NCBI GenBank assembly: GCA_030697365.1
Contig: JAUYQH010000198.1
Location: forward strand, 1-64,000
DNA from: Novosphingobium sp.
GTDB taxonomy: Bacteria > Pseudomonadota > Alphaproteobacteria > Sphingomonadales > Sphingomonadaceae
Length of the DNA: 64,000 nt
Direction of reading: 5' to 3'
Positions 1-7,465 of this stretch are shown here, in pieces. The notes below the pieces were generated by a model. That model was not told where the DNA came from and ran no database searches. It was given only the letters and a program-made list of their open reading frames with translations. Made by a program: the position numbers and the translations under genes. Numbering within the stretch: the stretch's first letter is position 1; every line of letters begins with the position of its first letter.

Positions 1-45
1 CCCGAAGAATGGCCTCAAACGATCAGGCTCAACACCACCGCACAG

Positions 46-136
46 GTGGGCGGGAATTAATCGGAATGGTGGGCGGGATCAGTTCGGAATCCCGGGCGGG
101 AATTCCTCGGAATGGCGGGCGGCATCAATTCGGAAT
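46..136. repeat. Four tandem 22-23 bp direct repeats, IS21-like subterminal repeats
   Basis: Four head-to-tail copies (46-67, 69-90, 91-113, 114-136) share the pattern GGGCGG-(A/G/C)AT-N3-4-TCGGAAT. Multiple subterminal direct repeats of this look occur at the ends of IS21-family elements in alphaproteobacteria. That assignment is from memory, and no istA or istB coding sequence remains here. The stretch 137-296 shows no gene or repeat that I recognise. Confidence 0.5.
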
Positions 137-296
137 CCGCAGACCGGTTGGCCAATCTAATTTCGCGCAGTCACGCCAGTGCTGCTGCACCACATTCGGC
201 CTAACCCATCCATCGTCCCGGCGGAGGGACCTCGCTTCGGGGGGCTGATGGTCGTGCCCGCCCGGAAACTGTTTTCCGGCTTCTCCTTTCGCTGGA

Positions 297-470
297 TCAG
301 GCGGCCATGGCAGGCGCGACCTGTCGGTGAGCGACAAACTCGGTTCCATCCTTGAGCATCCGGTGCAGTACCACTGCCAGCTTGCGTGCCAGCGCCACGC
401 GAGCCTTCTTCGGCCCAGACCGCTTGGCCACTTGCAGCGCCCAGCTCTTCAGATCAGAGCCCTTGCGGGG
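297..470 (-). pseudogene. IS110-family transposase, C-terminal fragment
   Basis: The last ~57 codons of an IS110/IS116/IS902-type transposase read on the minus strand and end at 297. The diagnostic stretch is K-G-S-D-L-K-S-W-A-L-Q-V-A-K-R followed by VALARKLAVVLHRM and DGTEF, typical of the C-terminal end of the Transposase_20 domain. Upstream of about 470 the frame no longer resembles the family and the plus strand becomes an IS66 gene. The remnant is therefore a 5'-deleted fragment abutting another IS and cannot be functional. Confidence 0.75.
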
Positions 471-476
471 TTTGCG

Positions 477-617
477 CAAGTGGTGATGACGCCGGATGGA
501 CCGGCGCGCGATGAGAGGCCTGCGATCCGGGTTCGCCTGGGAGCCGCGTCGATCGAGATTGCCGATCATGCGCCGGCAGCCTTGGTGACAGCGACGTTGA
601 AGGCACTGGCGCGATGA
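477..617 (+). pseudogene. IS66-family TnpA (ORF1), C-terminal fragment
   Basis: About 46 codons matching the C-terminal end of the IS66 accessory protein TnpA: a segment rich in I-R-V-R-L-G-A-A-S-I-E-I followed by A-A-L-V-T-A-T-L-K-A-L. It ends with TGA overlapping the ATG of tnpB at 614, the arrangement seen in complete IS66 elements. The helix-turn-helix half is missing because the IS110 fragment occupies the upstream side. Confidence 0.7.
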
Positions 618-961
618 TCCCGGTTCCTGGTGGTGCGAAAATCTGGCTCGCGCTGGGCCACACTGACATGCGCCGCGGAATGCGTACGCTCGCCTTGCAG
701 GTGCAGCACAGTTTGCACCGCGACGTTCACGCCGGTGACCTCTATATCTTTCGAGGACGCAGCGCTTCGCTGTGCAAGATCCTGTGGCATGACGGTCTGG
801 GCATGTCGTTGTATGCAAAACGTCTCGAGAAGGGCCGTTTTATCTGGCCCTCTGCCCAAGAGGGCATGGTGGCGATCTCGAGCTCGGCAATGGCCTGTCT
901 GCTGGAAGGGATCGACTGGCGCAATCCGCAATCGACATGGCGTCCAACGCAGGTCGGCTGA
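614..961 (+). CDS. tnpB: IS66-family accessory protein TnpB
   Basis: The 115-residue product has the full length and hallmarks of IS66 TnpB (PF05717): an N-terminal MIPVPGGAKIWL, the G-H-T-D-M-R-R-G motif near residue 15, F-R-G-R near 46, I-L-W-H-D-G near 56, K-R-L-E-K-G-R-F near 68 and a terminal W-R-P-T-Q-V-G. TnpB is needed for IS66 transposition but its biochemistry is poorly defined. Its partners are incomplete here: tnpA is a C-terminal stub overlapping the start by 4 nt, and no tnpC transposase follows, because an ISL3 end begins within about 20 bp. The gene is intact but stranded and probably non-functional. Confidence 0.85.
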   Translation: MIPVPGGAKIWLALGHTDMRRGMRTLALQVQHSLHRDVHAGDLYIFRGRSASLCKILWHDGLGMSLYAKRLEKGRFIWPSAQEGMVAISSSAMACLLEGIDWRNPQSTWRPTQVG

Positions 962-1033
962 GGCCGTCCGCGTCAATCAGGGGTTCTTCCGCACATTTGG
1001 TGCAGGGGCGGAGTGCTTCGACGAGCCGACGCT

Positions 1034-1246
1034 TCATGCGGCGAGCAAGACGCGCTGCCTTAACAGCGGGTATTTCGCCCTTCCGTACATTTGGCGTTTG
1101 ATGGTCTTTATGCGGTTGATCTGGCCTTCGACGGGACTGGTAGTCCATGGCTCGGTGATGGCCGCGCGGACTGCGGCGAGGTCCCGCTTGATGCCTTTCG
1201 CCAAAGCCTGGAGTTCGCTGGCCTCTGCCTCGGCCACCCGCCTCCC
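1034..1246 (-). pseudogene. ISL3-family transposase, C-terminal fragment
   Basis: About 70 C-terminal codons of an ISL3-type transposase, ending in ...SPVEGQINRIKTIKRQMYG followed by R-A-K and L-L-R-Q-R-V-L. The glutamate of S-P-V-E-G-Q is the third DDE catalytic residue in this family. Downstream on the minus strand, at about 978-1011, lies GGGGTTCTTCCGCACATTT, which resembles an ISL3 terminal inverted repeat; this end assignment is inferred. Above about 1246 the frame stops resembling a transposase and an unrelated plus-strand reading frame begins. Confidence 0.7.
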
Positions 1247-1453
1247 GAACATCTCGATCTCATCACCCGCCTCTGTCTCGAGGCCGGTCGGATCATGGAA
1301 GATACAAGCGTCGAACTCGCGTTGGTCCTGCCGAAAAATCGGGATGACCGCGCCGGTCGTCTGGAGCGGGTCCACCGGGCGGGTTTCGACATCGCCGCAC
1401 TCGCAGCAGCGGCGCAGGCACTGCACCGCCGCTACGACGCCGAGGCGGGTTAG
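1241..1453 (+). pseudogene. 5'-truncated conserved hypothetical gene
   Basis: The plus strand reads about 70 codons (P-P-E-H-L-D-L-I-T-R-L-C..., M-E-D-T-S-V-E-L-A-L, then L-H-R-R-Y-D near the end) with coding-like GC-rich third positions, ending at TAG 1451-1453. It looks like the C-terminal part of a small helical conserved protein of unknown function that I have only a vague memory of from sphingomonads. Its 5' part appears to have been replaced by the ISL3 fragment. The stop overlaps the convergent MucR-like gene by 4 nt. No function can be assigned. Confidence 0.4.
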
Positions 1454-2133
1454 GCCGGCTGGGTCTTGGCAGCCCTTGGCTTACGAGCAGTCTTTGCCGG
1501 CGTCACCGCTGCCCTTGCCGGCGGCACGGCTGCCTTTACTGGCTTCACCGCAGACTTTGCCGAAGTTGCCTCGACCTTTGCCGGGGTCACCGCGGCCTTT
1601 GCTGGCTTCACTGCGGCCGCCGACGTCACAGCATCCTTTGGTGGTTTGACCACAGCCTTTGCCGGCTTCACGGTCGATGCCGATTTGGCGGGAGTTTGGA
1701 CCTTGGTCCCCGGCTTGCGCCCGAGCCCGATCTTCTTGGCCATGTCGCGTCGGACCTGTGAGTAGCTTTCCGAGACGATTGGATAGTCGGGCTTGAGGCC
1801 ATAACGCTTGCGATAGTCATCGGGCGTAAGACCATGGCCCGACAGGTGCCGGCGCAATGTCTTGTAAGGCTTGCCGTCGATCAGCGAGATGATGTGATCT
1901 TTGGACGCCAGCGATTTGCGGACGGTCACGGCCGGCGTGTACTCCTGTACTACCGGTTGCTCGGCGGCCGATGGCGACGACGCCATCGAGTTCAGCGCAT
2001 TGTGCACCTTTTGCAGAAACGCGGGGACATCGTCGGCCGAGGCGCCCGTGTTCGGGTTGGACAGCCAGGCGATCGTCAGATCGGTCGCGAGTTCAAGCAT
2101 GTTCGGTTGTTCTGTTTCTTCGGTCACGGCCAT
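1450..2133 (-). CDS. MucR/Ros-family transcriptional regulator with Lys/Ala/Pro-rich tail
   Basis: The product is 227 aa. Residues ~1-60 match the MucR N-terminal segment (L-T-x-x-I-V/A-W-L). Residues ~68-140 carry the MucR core, P-A-V-T-V-R-K-S-L through K-P-Y-K-T-L-R-R-H-L, then Y-R-K-R-Y-G-L and K-K-I-G-L-G-R. MucR proteins are H-NS-like repressors that bind AT-rich promoters. In Ros/MucR zinc fingers the finger opens with I-C-L-E-D-G; here it reads I-I-S-L-I-D-G, so the first zinc cysteine is Ser while the two His (R-H-L-S-G-H) remain. Residues ~145-227 are an imperfect A-V-x-P-A-K repeat resembling a histone-H1-like tail, not typical of canonical ~140-aa MucR. It is divergent from the recombinase cassette, which it may regulate (inference). 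Confidence 0.8.
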   Translation of the reverse strand: MAVTEETEQPNMLELATDLTIAWLSNPNTGASADDVPAFLQKVHNALNSMASSPSAAEQPVVQEYTPAVTVRKSLASKDHIISLIDGKPYKTLRRHLSGHGLTPDDYRKRYGLKPDYPIVSESYSQVRRDMAKKIGLGRKPGTKVQTPAKSASTVKPAKAVVKPPKDAVTSAAAVKPAKAAVTPAKVEATSAKSAVKPVKAAVPPARAAVTPAKTARKPRAAKTQPA

Positions 2134-2361
2134 TCTCCCCCTCTAAGCAGGCACCGCTTCTAGCCGCGCCGCGGCGTTCGTCAATTCTGCGTAAATATCC
2201 ACCGCGCTCGCACATTCCATTCGACTTCGAGCGCAAGCCACGCATTGGTGTCGTTACTGGATCGCAGCCGGACTGATCGGCTGCCGCCCCGACGAGACGC
2301 TCGGTCGGGGCTGTGGGTGGTGGGAGCAGCGATGGGCGCTGCACCGATACGGAGCACCACC

Positions 2362-2748
2362 ATGATCAACACCACCCAGTCCGACGCTGCAGGCACCCCG
2401 CCGGTGGCCGTGGACAAGACCGTCCCAACGCCCCGCACCCGCCGCATGTCACGCGAGCCGAAGTCGAACGCCAAACAGCCGGAAGACAAAACCGGGGACG
2501 GGAAAGTCGAGCGCAAGGCTTCTCCCCCCGCACAGCCCAAAGCACCTCGCGGACCCAGCAAGATCGCCTCGGTCATCGCGCTGCTCGAACGCAAGCAGGG
2601 CGCCACGCTTGTCGAGCTGGTCGAGGCCACCGGATGGCTGCCGCACACCACCCGCGCCGCGCTGACCGGGCTCAAGAAGAAGGGGCACGTCATCAGCAAG
2701 GACAAGCGCGACGATGTCACCTGCTACCGCATCGTGAAGGCCGCCTGA
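2362..2748 (+). CDS. DUF3489 domain protein
   Basis: Start ATG 2362 is chosen because GGAG lies 7 nt upstream; the frame is open earlier but that part looks non-coding. The product is 128 aa: a low-complexity, charged Pro/Lys linker (residues 1-60) followed by a ~65-residue domain beginning S-K-I-A-S-V-I-A-L-L with T-L-V-E-L-V-E-A-T-G-W and H-T-T-R-A-A-L-T-G-L-K-K-K-G, a winged-helix-like DUF3489 signature. It overlaps the DUF2924 gene by 1 nt (TGATG), and DUF2924 overlaps the recombinase by 4 nt, so the three are translationally coupled. The likely role is a small DNA-binding accessory of the recombinase cassette (inference). Confidence 0.85.
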   Translation: MINTTQSDAAGTPPVAVDKTVPTPRTRRMSREPKSNAKQPEDKTGDGKVERKASPPAQPKAPRGPSKIASVIALLERKQGATLVELVEATGWLPHTTRAALTGLKKKGHVISKDKRDDVTCYRIVKAA

Positions 2749-3191
2749 TGGCGACCCGCCGCGACAAACTCGATGCCGACCTGGCTGCGCTGGCGACATT
2801 GTCGCCGGCGCAGCTGCGGGAGCAATGGCACAAGGTCACCGGCAAGGTGCTGCCACGGGTCAGCCCCGCGCTGCTTCGCCTTGCGCTGGGCTACGAGCTG
2901 CAGGCGAAGGCGCTGGGCGGGCTCTCGCGCGCCAGCCAGCAACGGCTTGCCCAGCTGGGCGCGGCCAAGACCCAGACCCGCAGCACTTCGCCAGGTATGC
3001 GGCTGGTGCGCGAATGGCACGGCACCGTGCACATCGTCACAGTCGGCGAGGATGGTGCGATCCGCTGGAACGAGCGCGAGTGGAAGAGCCTCAGCGAAAT
3101 AGCCCGAACTATCACCGGCACCCGCTGGTCTGGCCCGGCCTTCTTCGGGCTCAAGGAACGAACCGCCAAGGAAGGGAGGATAGCGGCATGA
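2748..3191 (+). CDS. DUF2924 domain protein
   Basis: The product is 147 aa and all of it matches the DUF2924 pattern: S-P-A-Q-L-R-E-Q-W near residue 21, P-A-L-L-R-L-A-L-G-Y-E-L-Q near 42, P-G-M-R-L-V-R-E-W-H-G near 84, a W-x-E-R-E-W-K-S-L-S-E-I-A motif near 108 and T-G-T-R-W-S-G-P-A-F-F-G near 124. The C-terminal part looks like a small DNA-binding fold also used in phage-type regulators. DUF2924 genes are repeatedly found immediately before large serine recombinases in alphaproteobacteria (recalled). Coupling on both sides (1-nt overlap before, ATGA after) supports one functional unit. Confidence 0.85.
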   Translation: MATRRDKLDADLAALATLSPAQLREQWHKVTGKVLPRVSPALLRLALGYELQAKALGGLSRASQQRLAQLGAAKTQTRSTSPGMRLVREWHGTVHIVTVGEDGAIRWNEREWKSLSEIARTITGTRWSGPAFFGLKERTAKEGRIAA

Positions 3192-4849
3192 AAAAGATCC
3201 GCTGCGCGATCTACACCCGCAAGTCGAGTGAGGAGGGTCTCGAGCAGGACTTCAACTCACTCCACGCCCAGCGCGAGGCGTGCGCAGCCTATGTGCTCAG
3301 CCAGGCCAGCGAGGGCTGGTCGGCGCTGCCCGAGATTTACGACGACGGAGGCATCTCGGGCGGTACCCTGGAGCGCCCTGCCCTCACTCAGCTGCTCGAC
3401 GACATCGCCGCGGGGAGGATCGATATCGTCGTGGTCTACAAGGTCGACCGGCTGACCCGCTCGCTGCTCGACTTTTCCAAACTGGTCGAAGCGTTCGACA
3501 AGGCGGGCGTCAGCTTCGTGTCGATCACCCAGTCGTTCAACACCACCACCAGCATGGGCCGGCTCACGCTCAACATGCTCTTGAGCTTCGCCCAGTTCGA
3601 ACGCGAGGTCACCGCCGAGCGCATCCGCGACAAGATTGCGGCGTCGAAGGCCCGCGGCATGTGGATGGGCGGGACACCGCCGCTCGGCTATCGGCCCGAC
3701 GGGCGAAGCCTGGCAATCGTCGATGAGGACGCCGCGCTTATTCGCGACATCTTTGCTCGCTATCTCGAGCTCGGCAGCGTCCGGCTGCTTTACAACGCGC
3801 TGATGGCCGATGGCATCGCCGTTCCCGAGCGGGCGGCGTCGACCGGGCGCAGCATGGGCGGAGGAGCATTCACCCGCGGCCAGCTCTACAAGATCCTGAC
3901 CAACCCGATCTACATCGGCGAGATCCATCATCAGGGGCGCAGCTACAAGGGCCTGCACAGCGCGATCATCGATCGGGCGATGTGGGACGCGGTGCAGGCT
4001 CAGCTCGGTGAGAACCTCCAGGGCGAGCGCTCCCCGGGTCAGATCAAATCACCCAGCCTGCTCGCCGGGCTGATCGTCGACGAAGCAGGCGAACCACTCG
4101 TCGCAACCCATGCCTGCAAGGGCAAAGTCCGCTACCGCTATTATGTCACCCGGGCCCTTCAGCATGAGCCTGATGCCGAATCGACCACTGGCATGCGCAT
4201 CCCGGCGCGTGAGATCGAGGCGGCGGTAATCGAGCGGATGGCCGACGGACTCGATGATCCCCTGGCGCTCCTTGCCAACGCCGGGATCGCTCCGCTGGCC
4301 GATGAGCTCCGCGCCACAATCATCCGCGCAGAAAAGCTGGCCCGGGCGGTGCGGATCAAGGAGTTCATGGCAGTTCGCAAACTCCTGATCCAGGTGCGCG
4401 CGACACCGCGCGAAGTGGGGATCGACCTCTCGACCGCGGCGCTCGCCAAGGCGCTCCATCTTGACCTTCCCGATGGTGCCAGGTCTGCTGTGACCTTGGT
4501 CTCGCCGGTTCGCCTGACCCGCACCGGTCGCGCGGTCCGGCTGGTGCACACCAACGGCAAGACTGCTGGCGAGAGCACACCCGACGCCGGATTGATCAAG
4601 CTGCTGCTCAAGGCCCGCGAATGGTGGTCGCACATCGCCAGCGGCGAAATCGACATCGCGACGCTTGCCAAACAGGAGGGTGTCAACGACTCCTGGATGT
4701 CGCGGGTGATCCGGCTGAACTTTCTCGCCCCCAGCATCACCGACGCGATCCTCAATGGGACCCAGCCGGTGACACTCACCGCGGCACGGTTGCGTAGCGA
4801 CGACTTCCCGATTGAGTGGGAGCGCCAGTTGGAAACGCTCGCCGGCTGA
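3188..4849 (+). CDS. Large serine recombinase
   Basis: The product is 553 aa. Residues ~3-155 form the resolvase catalytic domain: Y-T-R-K-S-S-E-E with the nucleophile Ser13, K-V-D-R-L-T-R-S-L, and A-Q-F-E-R-E...E-R-I-R-D-K. Residues ~160-290 form the Recombinase domain (G-T-P-P-L-G-Y-R, I-F-A-R-Y-L-E-L-G, then Y-K-I-L-T-N-P-I-Y-I-G-E). The usual zinc ribbon (~295-350) has lost its CxxC pairs; only one Cys (T-H-A-C-K-G) is seen. The C-terminal ~150 residues are variable. Such enzymes integrate or excise elements at short att sites. It is preceded by coupled DUF3489/DUF2924 genes, followed by a strong terminator, and the next gene is tRNA-Ser. Element boundaries could not be defined. Confidence 0.93.
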   Translation: MKKIRCAIYTRKSSEEGLEQDFNSLHAQREACAAYVLSQASEGWSALPEIYDDGGISGGTLERPALTQLLDDIAAGRIDIVVVYKVDRLTRSLLDFSKLVEAFDKAGVSFVSITQSFNTTTSMGRLTLNMLLSFAQFEREVTAERIRDKIAASKARGMWMGGTPPLGYRPDGRSLAIVDEDAALIRDIFARYLELGSVRLLYNALMADGIAVPERAASTGRSMGGGAFTRGQLYKILTNPIYIGEIHHQGRSYKGLHSAIIDRAMWDAVQAQLGENLQGERSPGQIKSPSLLAGLIVDEAGEPLVATHACKGKVRYRYYVTRALQHEPDAESTTGMRIPAREIEAAVIERMADGLDDPLALLANAGIAPLADELRATIIRAEKLARAVRIKEFMAVRKLLIQVRATPREVGIDLSTAALAKALHLDLPDGARSAVTLVSPVRLTRTGRAVRLVHTNGKTAGESTPDAGLIKLLLKAREWWSHIASGEIDIATLAKQEGVNDSWMSRVIRLNFLAPSITDAILNGTQPVTLTAARLRSDDFPIEWERQLETLAG

Positions 4850-4871
4850 GCCTTCCGCGAAGTCTGATAAG

Positions 4872-4900
4872 GCAGCGGCGCTTCGGCGCCGCTGCTCTTT
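4872..4900 (+). terminator. Rho-independent terminator after the recombinase
   Basis: A perfect 10-bp stem (GCAGCGGCGC / GCGCCGCTGC) closed by a TTCG tetraloop is followed by TCTTTGTT. It starts 23 nt after the recombinase stop. Confidence 0.85.
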
Positions 4901-5103
4901 GTTCGACTCGCAGTCGGGGCTAGCCGCGAAGACCAACTTCCGCGATTCCGTACTGCGCACTAGGCCTGCGGAGAAAAGGGCTGGAAGAGCCCCCGGATTC
5001 GTCTCCAATATGCTCTCCGCAGACCGGCCGGGAGGCCTCAGTGGCGCGGAACTGCGCGGTTTCAAGGGAGTAAGAAAAATACTTCTATATCAATGACTTA
5101 TGG

Positions 5104-5194
<91 letters not shown>

Positions 5195-5356
5195 GCGAGA
5201 TATGCCGCGCAGGTCCCGCGCGGCCGGCTGGCCGGAAGCGCGCGCCTAGCCGAACCTCCGCCACTTGCCAAGCCTGCCTGTGGCGTTTCGCATCGTTGCC
5301 GGGAACAAGCCGCGCTCGCCGCTTGTTTCGCTGTCGCAACGATCTATATTTCAGTC

Positions 5357-5737
5357 ATGGACCGCGCGCACTTCTTTTCCCCCCAGGCGGGCCGGATCGT
5401 CGAATCGCCGCCGGTCGCCCACGCCCGCTTCACGATCGGCGACGTGGTACGGCACCGCATGTTCGATTTTCGCGGGGTGATCTTCGATGTCGATCCGGTC
5501 TTCGCCAACAGCGAGGACTGGTACAACGCGATCCCCGCCGAGGTCCGCCCCCATCGCGACCAGCCTTTTTACCACTTGCTCGCCGAGAACGGCGATTCGA
5601 GCTACGTCGCCTACGTCAGCCAGCAGAACCTGCTGGCTGACGCCGAAGCGGGACCTATCGACCATCCTTCGGTCGGGGAGTTGTTCGAAGATTTTGCCGA
5701 GGGCAAGTACAGGCTCCGCCCGGCGCTCAGGCATTAG
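5357..5737 (+). CDS. hspQ: HspQ family heat-shock / hemimethylated-DNA-binding-like protein
   Basis: The product is 126 aa. The YccV-like core covers residues ~25-110: A-R-F-T-I-G-D-V-V-R-H-R near 25, F-D-F-R-G-V-I-F-D-V-D-P near 36, then Q-P-F-Y-H-L-L-A-E and Y-V-A-Y-V-S-Q-Q-N-L-L near 88. HspQ in enterobacteria binds hemimethylated oriC-type DNA and acts as a Lon specificity factor; the alphaproteobacterial role is inferred by homology. Upstream in-frame codons lie over the tRNA region and are rejected, so ATG 5357 is used. It is convergent with the ABC permease, whose stop lies 15 bp away. Confidence 0.9.
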   Translation: MDRAHFFSPQAGRIVESPPVAHARFTIGDVVRHRMFDFRGVIFDVDPVFANSEDWYNAIPAEVRPHRDQPFYHLLAENGDSSYVAYVSQQNLLADAEAGPIDHPSVGELFEDFAEGKYRLRPALRH

Positions 5738-5751
5738 GCCGGCCGGTCCGG

Positions 5752-6633
5752 TCAGCTGCGAATTCTCCAGCCCGAGCGCAGCACCACATAGGTCGCCGCG
5801 GCCAGCACCACATTCAGCAACCCCAGCCCCAGCGCGGCGTGCCACACGTCCTGGTTGGTGCTGCCGATGTCGCTTTGTCCCAGAAAGCCGAAGCGGAAGC
5901 CCGAGATCACATAGAAGAACGGGTTCGCGTAACTGACCGCGCGGAACGCTGGGGCAAGGTTGTCGATCACGTAGAACGTGCCCGAGAGCATCGTCAGCGG
6001 AGTGATCACGAAGTTGGTCACTGCGGCGTTGTGATCGAACTTTTCCGCCCAGATCGAACTTGCCAGCCCGATCAGCGCAAGCAGGATCGAGCCCATCAGC
6101 CCGAACCATGCGATCGCCCAGGGGTGCGCGGCCGTCAGGTGGACGCCGGGCCACAGCAGCATCGCCAACGTCACCGCCAGCCCGACCAGCACCGCGCGGG
6201 TCACCGCCGCGCCGACCATCGCCAGCATCAGTTCGCCGGTCGACAGCGGGGGCATCAGGTAATCGACGATCGTACCCTGGATCTTGCCCACCAGCAGCGA
6301 AAAGCTGGCGTTGGCGAAGGCGTTGTTGATCATCCCCATGATGATCAGCCCCGGGGCCAGGAAGCTGGCGAACGGCACACCCAGCACTTCGCGCCCTTCG
6401 CGGCCCAATGCGACGGAGAAAATCATCAGGTAGAGCAGCGTGGTTATCGCCGGGGCCCAGATCGTCTGGGTCTGGACCTTGAAGAACCGGCGCACCTCTT
6501 TCATATAGAGGGTCCACAGGCCCAGGCGGTTGATTCCGCCGATCCGGGGCACGCCTTGCGGAGGGAAACTTCTGCGCGGGGCCGACGCCGGATCGGGGCT
6601 TAGTTCTTGCGCAACGGTTGCAGGATCGTCCAT
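5752..6633 (-). CDS. ABC-2 type transporter permease
   Basis: The product is 293 aa with six predicted membrane segments and the ABC-2/NodJ-type signature: W-T-L-Y-M-K-E-V-R-R-F near residue 40, T-L-L-Y-L-M-I-F near 65, A-P-G-L-I-I-M-G-M near 92, and L-S-G-T-F-Y-V-I-D near 215. It resembles YadH-like permeases for unknown hydrophobic substrates. No ATP-binding subunit is encoded next to it, so the partner must lie elsewhere. The start at 6633 is chosen over an upstream ATG because the intervening sequence runs into the divergent gcrA promoter region. Confidence 0.88.
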   Translation of the reverse strand: MDDPATVAQELSPDPASAPRRSFPPQGVPRIGGINRLGLWTLYMKEVRRFFKVQTQTIWAPAITTLLYLMIFSVALGREGREVLGVPFASFLAPGLIIMGMINNAFANASFSLLVGKIQGTIVDYLMPPLSTGELMLAMVGAAVTRAVLVGLAVTLAMLLWPGVHLTAAHPWAIAWFGLMGSILLALIGLASSIWAEKFDHNAAVTNFVITPLTMLSGTFYVIDNLAPAFRAVSYANPFFYVISGFRFGFLGQSDIGSTNQDVWHAALGLGLLNVVLAAATYVVLRSGWRIRS

Positions 6634-6716
6634 GGCTGATCGCCTATCCGGGCGACCGGCTGCTGACAAGGTGGCGGAACGCGACCTGGTGCACACTTAG
6701 GATTTCTGGAACGAGT

Positions 6717-7418
6717 ATGAGCTGGACCGACGAACGCATCGCCAAGCTGACCAAGATGTGGGAAGGCGGCGCCACCGCCAGCCAAATCGCCGACGATCTG
6801 GGCGGGGTCAGCCGCAACGCGGTGATCGGCAAGGCGCACCGGCTGGGGTTGAAGGCTCGTCCTTCGCCGGTCAAACCCAACGAGAAGGGCGAGGCTCCAG
6901 CGGCCAAGCCCGCGCCCGTCGCGGCCAAGCCGGCGCCCGCGCCCAAGCCCGCCGCAGCGCCGCCCGCTCCGCGCCCATCGACCTCAACCGTGCAGTTCTC
7001 GTCGGATCCCGCGATACCGACACCCCATGCACCGACGCCGACTTACGCCACGCCTTCGGTCCCCGTGCCCCCGCCCAGCGGCCAGCGGGTGGTGTCGGTC
7101 GGCCCCGGCGGGTTCCTTCGTCAGGGTCCGGGCGACCAGCAGGCGCCGATCCCGCCCGCGCCGCCGCGCCGCCTGGTGCCAGCCAAGCCGAGCGCCGAGA
7201 TGGCGAGCAAGACCGGCCTGCTGGACCTCAACGAGCGTATCTGCCGCTGGCCGATGGGACACCCGGGCGAGCCCGACTTCCACTTCTGTGGGGTCAAAGT
7301 GAACCCCGGCTTCCCCTATTGCGTCGAGCATTGCGGGCGCGCCTACCAGGCACAGCTGCCGCGCGGACACCGCCGCCCGCCGCCGCCGCTGCCGTTCGGA
7401 GGACCGCGCGTCCGCTGA
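6717..7418 (+). CDS. gcrA: GcrA cell-cycle regulator
   Basis: The product is 233 aa. Residues 1-45 are the GcrA helix-turn-helix: M-S-W-T-D-E-R-I-A-K-L, then A-S-Q-I-A-D-D-L-G and S-R-N-A-V-I-G-K-A-H-R-L-G-L. A long Ala/Pro/Lys linker (residues ~50-160) joins it to the C-terminal sigma-70-interacting region with I-C-R-W-P-M-G-H-P-G, F-H-F-C-G and Y-C-x-x-H-C. In Caulobacter, GcrA binds CcrM-methylated GANTC sites with RNA polymerase to activate S-phase genes. No GANTC was found in its own 83-bp divergent promoter region with the ABC permease. The assignment is firm. Confidence 0.95.
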   Translation: MSWTDERIAKLTKMWEGGATASQIADDLGGVSRNAVIGKAHRLGLKARPSPVKPNEKGEAPAAKPAPVAAKPAPAPKPAAAPPAPRPSTSTVQFSSDPAIPTPHAPTPTYATPSVPVPPPSGQRVVSVGPGGFLRQGPGDQQAPIPPAPPRRLVPAKPSAEMASKTGLLDLNERICRWPMGHPGEPDFHFCGVKVNPGFPYCVEHCGRAYQAQLPRGHRRPPPPLPFGGPRVR

Positions 7419-7465
7419 TCGCTGATGGTGTGGCGCGCGATTTAAGCGCCGACCATCGCCTGAGA

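Noticed and set aside
46..136. A CRISPR array
   Set aside because: The repeats are contiguous with no unique spacers, and there are no cas genes in the window.
134..5030. A 12-bp match TCCGCAGACCGG at 137-148 and about 5018-5030 as possible att direct repeats of the recombinase element
   Set aside because: It is too short and GC-rich to stand out by chance, and neither copy lies at a gene end or tRNA.
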